Assembly: GCF_900105185.1 (NCBI RefSeq)
Contig: NZ_FNTJ01000002.1
Coordinates: 558,001 to 622,000 of the forward strand
Length of the DNA stretch: 64,000 bases
Direction of reading: 5' to 3'
Source: Pseudomonas saponiphila
Lineage (GTDB): Bacteria > Pseudomonadota > Gammaproteobacteria > Pseudomonadales > Pseudomonadaceae
Under the pieces are notes generated by a model, which searched no databases, was not told where the DNA came from, and saw only the letters and a program-made list of their open reading frames with translations. A program made the position numbers and the translations under genes. This document shows, piece after piece, positions 55,707 through 64,000 of the stretch (position 1 is its first letter; the number at the start of each line of letters is the position of its first letter).

Positions 55707-57041
55707 ATGTCTCGTTCCACTCGCCAGCTCAAGCTCGGCGCTTTTCTCATGGCCACCGGTCATCACGTTGCCGCCTGGCGGCATCCGCAGGTTCCGGCCC
55801 AGGCAGGGCTGGATTTTGCGGTCTATAAAGAACTGGCGCAGATCGCCGAAGCCGCGCGCTTCGATGCGCTGTTCGTCGCCGACAGCCTGGCAGCGCCTAC
55901 CGGCGTCATTGCCAGCCGCATGGCGCGCTCCGATTACTTCGAGCCCTTGACTTTGCTATCGGCCCTGGCCGCCGTGACCGAGCGGATAGGGCTTATTGCC
56001 ACTACTACTACGAGCTATAACGTACCGTACCACGTAGCACGTAAATTCGCTTCGCTGGACCATCTTTCAGGAGGCAGGGCGGGGTGGAACCTGGTGACGT
56101 CGGACAATGCCGCCGAAGCGCAGAATTTTGCTCGGGATGAGCATTTCGGGCACGCCGAACGGTATCGCAGAGCCCGGGAGTTCTATCAGGTGGTCACCGG
56201 GCTCTGGGACAGTTGGGAGGACGACGCCTTCGTCCGGAACAAGGCCAGTGGCGAGTATTTCGACCCGAAAAAGCAGCATTTACTGGATCATCGCGGCGAA
56301 TTCTTCCAGGTCAAAGGGCCCTTGAATGTGCCGCGCCCACTGCAGGGTTACCCGGTGATCGTGCAGGCCGGCTCCTCGGAAAGTGGCCGCGACCTGGCGG
56401 CGCAGACGGCCGAGGTGGTGTTCACCGCGCAACCGTCCCTGGCCGCTGCACAAGTCTTTTATGGGGACCTGAAAGGGCGTCTCAAGCAGTACGGTCGTAG
56501 TACGGAATCGCTGAAAATCATGCCCGGGGTGTTCGTGGTGGTGGGCGACAGCGAAAGTCAGGCACGGGAGAAATTCGAATCGTTCCAGGCACTGGTGGAG
56601 CCCGAAGTGGGGGTGGCCCTGCTCGGACGCATGCTGGGCAATTTCGATTTGTCCGGTTTTCCGCTGGATGGGCCTTTGCCGCCATTGCCGCTGACCGAAA
56701 GTGGGCAGCAAAGTCGTCAGCAGTTGCTCACCGAACTGGCCGGTAAGGACAACCTGACTCTGGCCCAACTGGGGCGCAAGATTGCCGGCGGCCGTGGGCA
56801 CTACAGCCTGATCGGCACGCCGGCGCAGATTGCCGACGAGCTGCAGGCCTGGTTCGAGGAGGGCGCCGCCGATGGTTTCAATGTGCTGGTGCCGCATCTG
56901 CCGGGTGGCCTACGGGATTTTGCCGACGGGGTGATCCCGGAACTGCGGCGGCGCGGACTGTTCAGAACTGAATATGAAGGCCGCACGTTGCGGGAAAACC
57001 TGGGGCTGGCACGGCCCAAGAATCAGTTTGCGTCACTGTAG
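55707..57041 (+). CDS. FMN-dependent monooxygenase, NtaA/SnaA/DszA group
   Basis: 444 residues; AGGAG precedes the ATG. It starts LKLGAFLMATGHHVAAWRHP and has FASLDHLSGGRAGWNLVTS (~residue 113) and PVIVQAGSSESGRD (~residue 215), the flavin-binding pattern of luciferase-like desulfurising monooxygenases. It probably works with the upstream receptor on one substrate. A stretch at 55983-56085 uses strikingly rare codons (ATA, CTT, ACT, GTA, TCA, GGA). The stop codon TAG at 57039-57041 lies in a REP palindrome. Confidence 0.9.
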   Translation: MSRSTRQLKLGAFLMATGHHVAAWRHPQVPAQAGLDFAVYKELAQIAEAARFDALFVADSLAAPTGVIASRMARSDYFEPLTLLSALAAVTERIGLIATTTTSYNVPYHVARKFASLDHLSGGRAGWNLVTSDNAAEAQNFARDEHFGHAERYRRAREFYQVVTGLWDSWEDDAFVRNKASGEYFDPKKQHLLDHRGEFFQVKGPLNVPRPLQGYPVIVQAGSSESGRDLAAQTAEVVFTAQPSLAAAQVFYGDLKGRLKQYGRSTESLKIMPGVFVVVGDSESQAREKFESFQALVEPEVGVALLGRMLGNFDLSGFPLDGPLPPLPLTESGQQSRQQLLTELAGKDNLTLAQLGRKIAGGRGHYSLIGTPAQIADELQAWFEEGAADGFNVLVPHLPGGLRDFADGVIPELRRRGLFRTEYEGRTLRENLGLARPKNQFASL

Positions 57042-57119
57042 GAACTGGCTTGCCAGGGAAGGTGCTGGTGAGGGCGGTGCGCGGCTTGAAGGTCTGTTCG
57101 CCGGCAAGCCGACTCCTGC
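57038..57119. repeat. Diverged REPIN, one unit
   Basis: GTAGGAACTGGCTTGCC and GGCAAGCCGACTCCTGC. The first provides the stop of the monooxygenase gene. Confidence 0.75.
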
Positions 57120-57175
57120 GGGGCGTGTTTATCGACGTTAGTTGTTTTGCAAAGACCTGACCCAGAGAGGATTCG

Positions 57176-58213
57176 ATGACCTACATAGCTGCCGAAAACC
57201 GTTACGACTCCATCCCCTATCGCCGTGTCGGCCGCAGTGGATTGGTGCTGCCAGCGCTGTCCCTGGGGCTTTGGCACAACTTTGGCGACAGCACGCCAAT
57301 CGATACCCAGCGGGCCTTGCTGCGCACCGCCTTTGACCTGGGAATCAACCACTTCGATCTGGCCAACAACTACGGCCCGCCCTACGGCAGCGCCGAGATC
57401 AATTTCGGTCGTCTGCTGCGGGAGGACTTCAAGGCCTATCGAGATGAGCTGATCATCTCCAGCAAGGCCGGCTGGGACATGTGGCCCGGGCCTTACGGGC
57501 AGGGCGGCGGTTCGCGCAAGTATGTGCTGGCCAGCCTCGATCAGAGCCTGCAGCGCCTGGGTCTGGATTATGTGGATATCTTTTATTCCCACCGCTTCGA
57601 CCCTGATACGCCGCTGGAGGAAACCGCCAGCGCCCTGGCCACCGCGGTGCAGCAGGGCAAGGCCTTGTACATCGGCATTTCCTCCTATTCCGGGGCGAAG
57701 ACCCGGGAAATCGCCGCCTTGTTGAAGGAATGGAAGGTACCGCTGCTGATCCATCAGCCGGCTTACAACATGCTCAATCGCTGGGTGGAGAAGGACCTGC
57801 TGGAGACCACCGATGAGCTGGGCGTGGGGGTGATCGCCTTTACTCCGCTGGCCCAGGGGCTGCTCACCGATAAATACCTCAATGGCATTCCCGAGGATGC
57901 GCGGGTCAATCGTCCGGGCGGCGGCTCGCTGCAGGCTTCGCACCTGTCAGAGGCCAACCTGGCCCATGTGCGGGCTCTCAACGAGATCGCCAGGAACCGC
58001 GGCCAGAGCCTGGCGCAACTGGCCCTGGCCTGGACCCTGCGCGATCCACGGGTGACTTCGGCCTTGATCGGTGCCAGTCGTCCCGAGCAGATCGTCGAGA
58101 ACGTCGGGGCCTTGCAGAACCTGAGTTTCAGTGTGGAGGAGCTGGCGCAGATCGATCATTTCGCCAAGGAGGGGCGGATCAACCTGTGGGAAAAACCCTC
58201 GCTGGCGCAATAG
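57176..58213 (+). CDS. Aldo/keto reductase, YghZ/MgrA-like
   Basis: 345 residues, preceded by GAGAGGA. The catalytic tetrad is recognisable: Asp and Tyr in HFDLANNYGPPYGSAE (~residues 60-70), Lys in IISSKAGWDMWPGPYG (~residue 100) and His in DIFYSHRFDPDTP (~residue 137). The C-terminal NADPH site is LIGASRPEQIVEN. YghZ-type enzymes reduce L-glyceraldehyde 3-phosphate and other aldehydes. It follows the monooxygenase in the same direction and could reduce the aldehyde left after desulfonation. Confidence 0.9.
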   Translation: MTYIAAENRYDSIPYRRVGRSGLVLPALSLGLWHNFGDSTPIDTQRALLRTAFDLGINHFDLANNYGPPYGSAEINFGRLLREDFKAYRDELIISSKAGWDMWPGPYGQGGGSRKYVLASLDQSLQRLGLDYVDIFYSHRFDPDTPLEETASALATAVQQGKALYIGISSYSGAKTREIAALLKEWKVPLLIHQPAYNMLNRWVEKDLLETTDELGVGVIAFTPLAQGLLTDKYLNGIPEDARVNRPGGGSLQASHLSEANLAHVRALNEIARNRGQSLAQLALAWTLRDPRVTSALIGASRPEQIVENVGALQNLSFSVEELAQIDHFAKEGRINLWEKPSLAQ

Positions 58214-58238
58214 CGGCGTTGGCGGACGGCAATTCATC

Positions 58239-58270
58239 CAGCCCCCGGCAGAGTGATCTGCCGGGGGCTG
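58239..58270 (+). terminator. Terminator-like hairpin after the aldo/keto reductase gene
   Basis: CAGCCCCCGGCAGA-GTGA-TCTGCCGGGGGCTG has perfect 14-bp arms, with only a weak T stretch after it. The rest of the 406-bp gap to 58619 includes an AT-rich patch (58340-58375, with AATATTA/TAATATT) that may hold the next promoter, and no gene I can support. Confidence 0.6.
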
Positions 58271-58529
58271 TTGCTCTGGTGCTTCAAAGCTTGCTTTGCG
58301 CAGGTTGGGTGGGGGCTTTGCTCGGGCCATGACATTGGCTTTGTATTGAAAATATTATGAATATAATATTAGTATGTCGATCGAAATTCCAAAGGCAGAT
58401 GTCTGCCACGGCTGCAAGCTCGACAGCCCATCTCGACCGAGGTCTTTAGCCGGTCCGTGATCGGTAGCAGCGCAGATGACGACCCTTCGCGATCAGGGCC
58501 TGCCGCGGGTGCGTGGCGTAGACCGGTAA

Positions 58530-60074
<1,545 letters not shown>

Positions 60075-60134
60075 CCTGCTGTCCCCGGCTTCGCTCATCC
60101 AGCGCGGCCGGGGTCTGCAGCATCTCCCCGCGTT

Positions 60135-60974
60135 TCAGCGAAAGAACGGCACATCCCCAAGAATGGTCGCGCGGTGCATGACTCGGCGCTGGGGACGGTA
60201 GTCGTCCACGGCATAGTGCTGGGTTACGCGGTTGTCCCAGAAGGCCACGTCGTTTTCCTGCCAGCGCCAGCGAATGGTGAATTCCGGGCGGGTGGCGTGG
60301 GCGAACAGCAGCTTGAGGATGGCCTCGCTTTCGCTCTCGGACAGTTCGTTGATGCGGGTGGTGAAGCCGTCGTTGACGAACAGCGACTGGCGCCCGCTCA
60401 CCGGGTGGGTGCGGATCACCGGGTGCGACAGCGGCGGATTCTTGCGCCGGGTTTCCTCCCAGCGCGCCAGGTCTTCTGGGGTGTTGCCGAAGCGCTCCAG
60501 AGGGAAGGACTTGATGAATTCGTGGGTCGCGGTCAGGCCCTGCAACAGGCGCTTCAGCGGCTCGGACAAGGCCTCGTAGGCAGCGATGCCGCTGGCCCAC
60601 AGGGTATCGCCGCCGAACGCCGGCAACTGCTTGGCGCTGAGCACCGCGCCCAGGGCCGGAGTTGGCAGGAAGGTCACGTCGGTGTGCCAGATGGCGTTGT
60701 CGCGCACGTCGGTTTCGGCGGTGTCGAGAATCAGCACTTCCGGCTGCTCTGGCACATTGGGGTAGATCGGGTGAATGTGCAGGTCACCGAAGTGGGCGGC
60801 GAAGCGCGCCTGCTGCTGTGGGGTAAGCGGCTGGTCGCGGAAGAACAGCACCTGATGGTTGAGCAGCGCCTGCTCGATGGCGTCGCGCTGTTCGACGCTG
60901 AGCGGCTGGCTGATGTCGACGCCGCTGATCTGGGCGCCGAGGGCGGAGCTTAAGGGGGTAATGGTCAGGCTCAT
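60135..60974 (-). CDS. tauD: Taurine dioxygenase TauD
   Basis: 279 residues from ATG 60974 ([20 protein letters not shown]); ATG 60980 is an alternative. The iron ligands are in IWHTDVTFL (His/Asp ~97-99) and [11 protein letters not shown] (distal His ~residue 265); the 2-oxoglutarate Arg follows. It oxidises taurine to aminoacetaldehyde and sulfite. It is last of the tau operon, separated from tauC by ~140 bp containing a REP. Confidence 0.95.
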   Translation of the reverse strand: MSLTITPLSSALGAQISGVDISQPLSVEQRDAIEQALLNHQVLFFRDQPLTPQQQARFAAHFGDLHIHPIYPNVPEQPEVLILDTAETDVRDNAIWHTDVTFLPTPALGAVLSAKQLPAFGGDTLWASGIAAYEALSEPLKRLLQGLTATHEFIKSFPLERFGNTPEDLARWEETRRKNPPLSHPVIRTHPVSGRQSLFVNDGFTTRINELSESESEAILKLLFAHATRPEFTIRWRWQENDVAFWDNRVTQHYAVDDYRPQRRVMHRATILGDVPFFR

Positions 60975-60995
60975 GGTCATTCTCGTATTCGCTGT

Positions 60996-61090
60996 GTGCA
61001 GGAGCCGGGCGGCGTTCCGCTCGCTGGCGCAGGCCGCCGAGAGGATGGTCCGAGGCTTGAGGGCCTTTTCGCTGGCAAGCCAGCTCCTAC
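60996..61090. repeat. Diverged REPIN between tauD and tauC
   Basis: A degenerate AGGAGCCGGGCGGCG half and a good inverse half GGCAAGCCAGCTCCTAC. It lies inside the tau operon. Confidence 0.6.
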
Positions 61091-61113
61091 GCAGGAGAGG
61101 GGATCCGTTGTGG

Positions 61114-61953
61114 TCAGTGGGATTGGCCGTGCCAGGGCACCAGCTTGCGTTGCAGGGCGCGCAGGCCCATCTCCATGGCAAAGGCGATCAGGGCAATCAC
61201 CAATATCCCCAGCACCACCACATCGGTGACCAGGAACTGCGCGGCGGATTGCACCATGAAACCCAGGCCGCTGGTGGCGGCAATCAGCTCCGCCGCCACC
61301 AGGGTCGACCAGCCCACGCCCAGGCCGATGCGCACGCCGGTGAGAATGTCCGGCAGGGCGCTGGGCAGGATCACGTGGCGAATCAACTGCGCACGGGTGG
61401 CGCCCAAGGACTGCGCGGCGCGCAGCTTGGCCGGGTCGACGGTGCGCACGCCGGTGGCGGTGGCGATGGCAATCGGGGCGAAGATCGCCAGGTAGATCAG
61501 CAGCACCTTGGACAGCTCGCCGATACCGCACCAGATGACGATCAGCGGCAGGTAGGCCAGGGGCGGAATCGGCCGGTAGAACTCGATCAACGGGTCGAGC
61601 ACGCCGCGGGCAACGCGGTTGGCGCCGATGGCGATGCCCACCGGAATGGCCGTCAGCACGGCAAAGCCCAGGGCCAGGCCGATGCGTTCAAGGCTCGCCG
61701 CCAGGTGCTGCCAGAGGGTGGAATCCATGTAGCCGCTGGTGGCCAGCAACCAGCCTTTTTGCAGCACGGCGGCCGGTGGTGGCAGGAACAGCGGTTCGAT
61801 CAGGCCGCTGGCGGTGACCGCCCACCACAGGGCCAGCAAGGTGACCAGGGTCAGGACGCTGATCCAGCGGGTGCTCAGGCTGCGGCGCACGGCTTGTGGT
61901 GCTTTCGGGTTGGCGTCGCGGGTCGCAGTGGCGGGAATCTCGTAGCTGCTCAT
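61114..61953 (-). CDS. tauC: Taurine ABC transporter permease TauC
   Basis: 279 residues with about six membrane segments. The family loop is [19 protein letters not shown], preceded by [17 protein letters not shown]. The start overlaps the tauB stop (ATGA). It moves taurine or other sulfonates across the inner membrane. Confidence 0.94.
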   Translation of the reverse strand: MSSYEIPATATRDANPKAPQAVRRSLSTRWISVLTLVTLLALWWAVTASGLIEPLFLPPPAAVLQKGWLLATSGYMDSTLWQHLAASLERIGLALGFAVLTAIPVGIAIGANRVARGVLDPLIEFYRPIPPLAYLPLIVIWCGIGELSKVLLIYLAIFAPIAIATATGVRTVDPAKLRAAQSLGATRAQLIRHVILPSALPDILTGVRIGLGVGWSTLVAAELIAATSGLGFMVQSAAQFLVTDVVVLGILVIALIAFAMEMGLRALQRKLVPWHGQSH

Positions 61954-62744
61954 GGGCGCTCCTGTTGCTGGGTGGCGCTGCGTTGGGAGAACACCCGGGA
62001 CAGCACATGTTCGCGGGTTTCGATGAACAGCGGGTCGGACTTGATCGCCCGGGCCGACTCGCCGGCGGCGTAGCGCTGGCCGAAGTCCAGGTTCAGGCGT
62101 TCGACGATCTGTCCCGGGTTGGGCGCCAGGAGGATCAGGTCGGTGGCGAGGAATACCGCTTCCTCGATGTCGTGGGTAATCAGGAACACCGGCTTGGCGG
62201 TGCGCCGCCAGACTTGCAGCAACAGCTCCTGCATCTGCTCGCGGGTGAAGGCATCCAGGGCGCCGAAGGGTTCGTCCATCAGCAGCACTCGCGGGTCGGC
62301 GGCCAGGGCGCGGGCCAGGCCCACGCGCTGTTTCTGTCCACCGGAAAGCTGCCAGATACGGCGTTGGTCGAAGCCGGCCAGGTCCACCAGGGCGAGCATT
62401 TCCCGCGCCTTTGCTTCACGCAGTTCGCGGGCGACGCCGGCCAGTTGCAGGCCGAAGGCAACGTTGCCCAGCACATCCTGCCAGGGCAGCAGGGCATCGT
62501 CCTGGAACACCACGCCGCGCTCGGCGCTGGGGCCCTTGACCGGCACGCCGTCGAGGCTGATGCGCCCGGCGCTGGGGTCGACGAAGCCGGCAATCAGGTT
62601 CAGCAGCGAGGTCTTGCCGCTGCCGGAGGGACCCAGGGCGACCAGCAGTTGCTGTGGCCCCAGGGTCAGGGAAATATCCGCCAGCACCGGTTCGGCGGCG
62701 CCGGGGTACTGTGCGCTGATGCGCTCCAGTTGTAGCAAGGCCAT
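61950..62744 (-). CDS. tauB: Taurine ABC transporter ATP-binding protein TauB
   Basis: 264 residues with Walker [21 protein letters not shown], signature LSGGQKQR, Walker [15 protein letters not shown] and ITHDIEEA. This is the SsuB/TauB type. It follows tauA by 27 bp. Confidence 0.95.
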   Translation of the reverse strand: MALLQLERISAQYPGAAEPVLADISLTLGPQQLLVALGPSGSGKTSLLNLIAGFVDPSAGRISLDGVPVKGPSAERGVVFQDDALLPWQDVLGNVAFGLQLAGVARELREAKAREMLALVDLAGFDQRRIWQLSGGQKQRVGLARALAADPRVLLMDEPFGALDAFTREQMQELLLQVWRRTAKPVFLITHDIEEAVFLATDLILLAPNPGQIVERLNLDFGQRYAAGESARAIKSDPLFIETREHVLSRVFSQRSATQQQERP

Positions 62745-62771
62745 GACGGCTATCTCCTGTCCGGTCGCGGG

Positions 62772-63749
62772 TTATTCAGGGATGAACTTGGCGCTGACGT
62801 AGGGGGCGTAGTCCGGCAGCACCGCTTCGACCTTGCCTTGCTCCTTGAGGAACACTGCGGTGTCGGTGATGGCCTTGGTGGTCGGGGCGCCGAGGCTGAC
62901 CACCTGATCGGCGGCCAACGGGTAGACGTTGCCTTGCAGCAGCAGCGGGATATCGCTGGCCTTGGCCCCGGAGAGCTTCACCAGCTTGTCGACGTTGCCC
63001 TGGTTGGCGAGCCAGGCTTGTGGATCCTTGCGGTATTGGGCGTAGGCATCCAGGGTCACCTTGGCGAAGGCGGTGACGATCTCCGGGTGCTTCTCGGCGA
63101 AGTCCTTGCGCACGATCCAGGCGTCGAAGGTCGGCGCGCCGAACTTGGCCAGCTCGCCGGAGGTGATCAGCACCTTGCCGTTTTCCTTGGCCACGCCCAG
63201 GGCCGGGTCCCAGACGTAGGTGGCATCGATATCACCGCGCTTCCAGGCGGCGATGATCGCCGGTGGCGCGAGGTTGAGAATCTGTACTTTCGACGGGTCG
63301 ATGTTCCAGTGCTTCAACGCCGCCAGCAGGCTGTAGTGGCCGGTGGAAACGAACGGCACGGCGACCTTCTTGCCGATCAGGTCCTGAGGGCTGTTGATCC
63401 CGGAACCGTCACGGGCTACCAGGGCTTCGGCGGCGCCGATCTGGGTGGCGATGAGGAAGGTCTGCACCGGCACCTTGCGGGTGATGGCGGCGGTCAGCGG
63501 GCTGGAGCCCAGGTAGCCGATCTGCACATCGCCGGAGGCGATGGCGGCGATGACGTCGGCACCGTTATCGAATTTGCGCCAGTTGATCTTGGCCTGGGTG
63601 GCTTTTTCGTAGCTGCCGTCGGCCTGGGCGACCTTGGCCGGGTCGACGGTGGTCTGGTAGGCGACGGTGACGTCGGCGGCCTGGGCAAAGAAACTCGCGG
63701 CAGCCAGGGACGCGGCCGCCAGGAGGCGAAGGGGGAAGTGCAGTTTCAT
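62772..63749 (-). CDS. tauA: Taurine-binding periplasmic protein TauA
   Basis: 325 residues from ATG 63749 (MKLHFPLRLLAAASLAAASF); an in-frame start five codons upstream is less likely. The signal ends FFAQAADV. Typical segments are VTVAYQTTVDPAKVAQADGS, IGYLGSSPLTAAITRKVPV and VPFVSTGHYSLLAALKHW. First gene of tauABCD. An AT-rich imperfect inverted repeat lies upstream at 63808-63836. Confidence 0.95.
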   Translation of the reverse strand: MKLHFPLRLLAAASLAAASFFAQAADVTVAYQTTVDPAKVAQADGSYEKATQAKINWRKFDNGADVIAAIASGDVQIGYLGSSPLTAAITRKVPVQTFLIATQIGAAEALVARDGSGINSPQDLIGKKVAVPFVSTGHYSLLAALKHWNIDPSKVQILNLAPPAIIAAWKRGDIDATYVWDPALGVAKENGKVLITSGELAKFGAPTFDAWIVRKDFAEKHPEIVTAFAKVTLDAYAQYRKDPQAWLANQGNVDKLVKLSGAKASDIPLLLQGNVYPLAADQVVSLGAPTTKAITDTAVFLKEQGKVEAVLPDYAPYVSAKFIPE

Positions 63750-63807
63750 GGGGGTGCTCCTCATAGGCGACCGGTGATCGGCGTGTGAGGAGACTAAATG
63801 ATCTAAG

Positions 63808-63836
63808 AATGCAGAAATAAATAACTTATTTGCATT
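63808..63836. promoter_or_regulatory. AT-rich inverted repeat in the tauA promoter region
   Basis: AATGCA...TGCATT outer arms with partly matching inner AAATAA/TTATTT. It is 59 bp upstream of tauA and could be an operator for a LysR-type sulfur regulator such as CysB or Cbl; no direct support. Confidence 0.35.
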
Positions 63837-63864
63837 AGCTTATGAGGGGAATATGCAGCGAGCT

Positions 63865-63920
63865 GTTCGCCAGCAAGCCGGCTCCTACGGGATGGCTGTA
63901 GGAGCCGGCTTGCCGGCGAG
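63865..63920. repeat. REP pair
   Basis: GGCAAGC-type inverse (CAGCAAGCCGGCTCCTAC) and forward GTAGGAGCCGGCTTGCC palindromes 9 bp apart, between tauA and the next minus-strand gene. Confidence 0.75.
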
Positions 63921-63923
63921 GCG

Positions 63924-64000
63924 TCAGTTGCTGATGGCCAGGATGCTGGCCTGGTAGGCGCCGACGAACACGTCGAAATCACCCACTTCGTTCTGTTCCA
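63924..64000 (-). CDS. 3' end of an unidentified gene
   Basis: The minus strand ends ...EVGDFDVFVGAYQASILAISN followed by TGA at 63926-63924. Only 25 codons are visible; codon use is normal and the frame stays open to the window edge. The product cannot be identified. Confidence 0.55.
   Translation of the reverse strand, partial: EQNEVGDFDVFVGAYQASILAISN

Overview
The window is about 64 kb of high-GC bacterial chromosome. Gene content, codon choice and dense REP/REPIN palindromes of the GTAGGAGCTGGCTTGCC type point to a fluorescent Pseudomonas (P. protegens, P. chlororaphis or P. fluorescens-like). No rRNA, tRNA, CRISPR array or phage module was seen. Product names rest on motifs and family resemblance read by eye; no database search was run.

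Layout. 1-1241: 3' part of an AAA ATPase gene and a small PD-(D/E)XK-like gene. 1365-8900: a LysR gene split by an IS21-family element, divergent from a TonB receptor / arylsulfotransferase pair. 9001-13724: small accessory genes (SMI1/KNR4 pair, lipoprotein, DUF2975 plus Cro-type regulator, hipBA, a DUF6392-like gene). 13860-16541: MFS transporter and deaminase divergent from a LysR regulator. 16720-19461: a small beta-rich protein and tonB-exbB-exbD. 19873-26158: hydrolase, sigma-54 activator-like protein, MetQ-like binding protein, and a four-gene amino-acid ABC operon. 26707-33404: AAA ATPase with unusual Walker motifs, and an RND efflux operon with two adaptors. 33880-34506: methyltransferase. 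34623-43801 (minus strand): a sulfur operon read as SfnB-like (split by a second IS21 copy), SfnB, flavin monooxygenase, MetQ, MetN, MetI. 44306-49054: cystine-type ABC transporter, D-cysteine desulfhydrase, divergent EpsC serine acetyltransferase. 49588-51588: BCCT transporter BetT behind a perfect palindrome. 52051-58213: LacI-type regulator, TonB receptor, second flavin monooxygenase, aldo/keto reductase. 58620-60074: dihydrolipoyl dehydrogenase. 60135-63749: tauABCD on the minus strand. 63924-64000: the 3' end of another gene.

Functional theme. Much of the window serves scavenging of organic sulfur: sulfate esters (TonB receptor plus arylsulfotransferase), sulfonates and thioethers (two flavin monooxygenases, SfnB-type flavoproteins, TauABCD), methionine (MetNIQ), and cystine or D-cysteine (ABC transporter, DcyD, EpsC). 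tonB-exbBD could energise the receptors.

The most striking structural facts are two equal-length (2641 bp), apparently identical, oppositely oriented IS21 copies. Each has its own intact 7-bp target duplication and each breaks a sulfur-linked gene. Tandem REPIN arrays are also prominent, and at three gene ends the REP supplies the stop codon.
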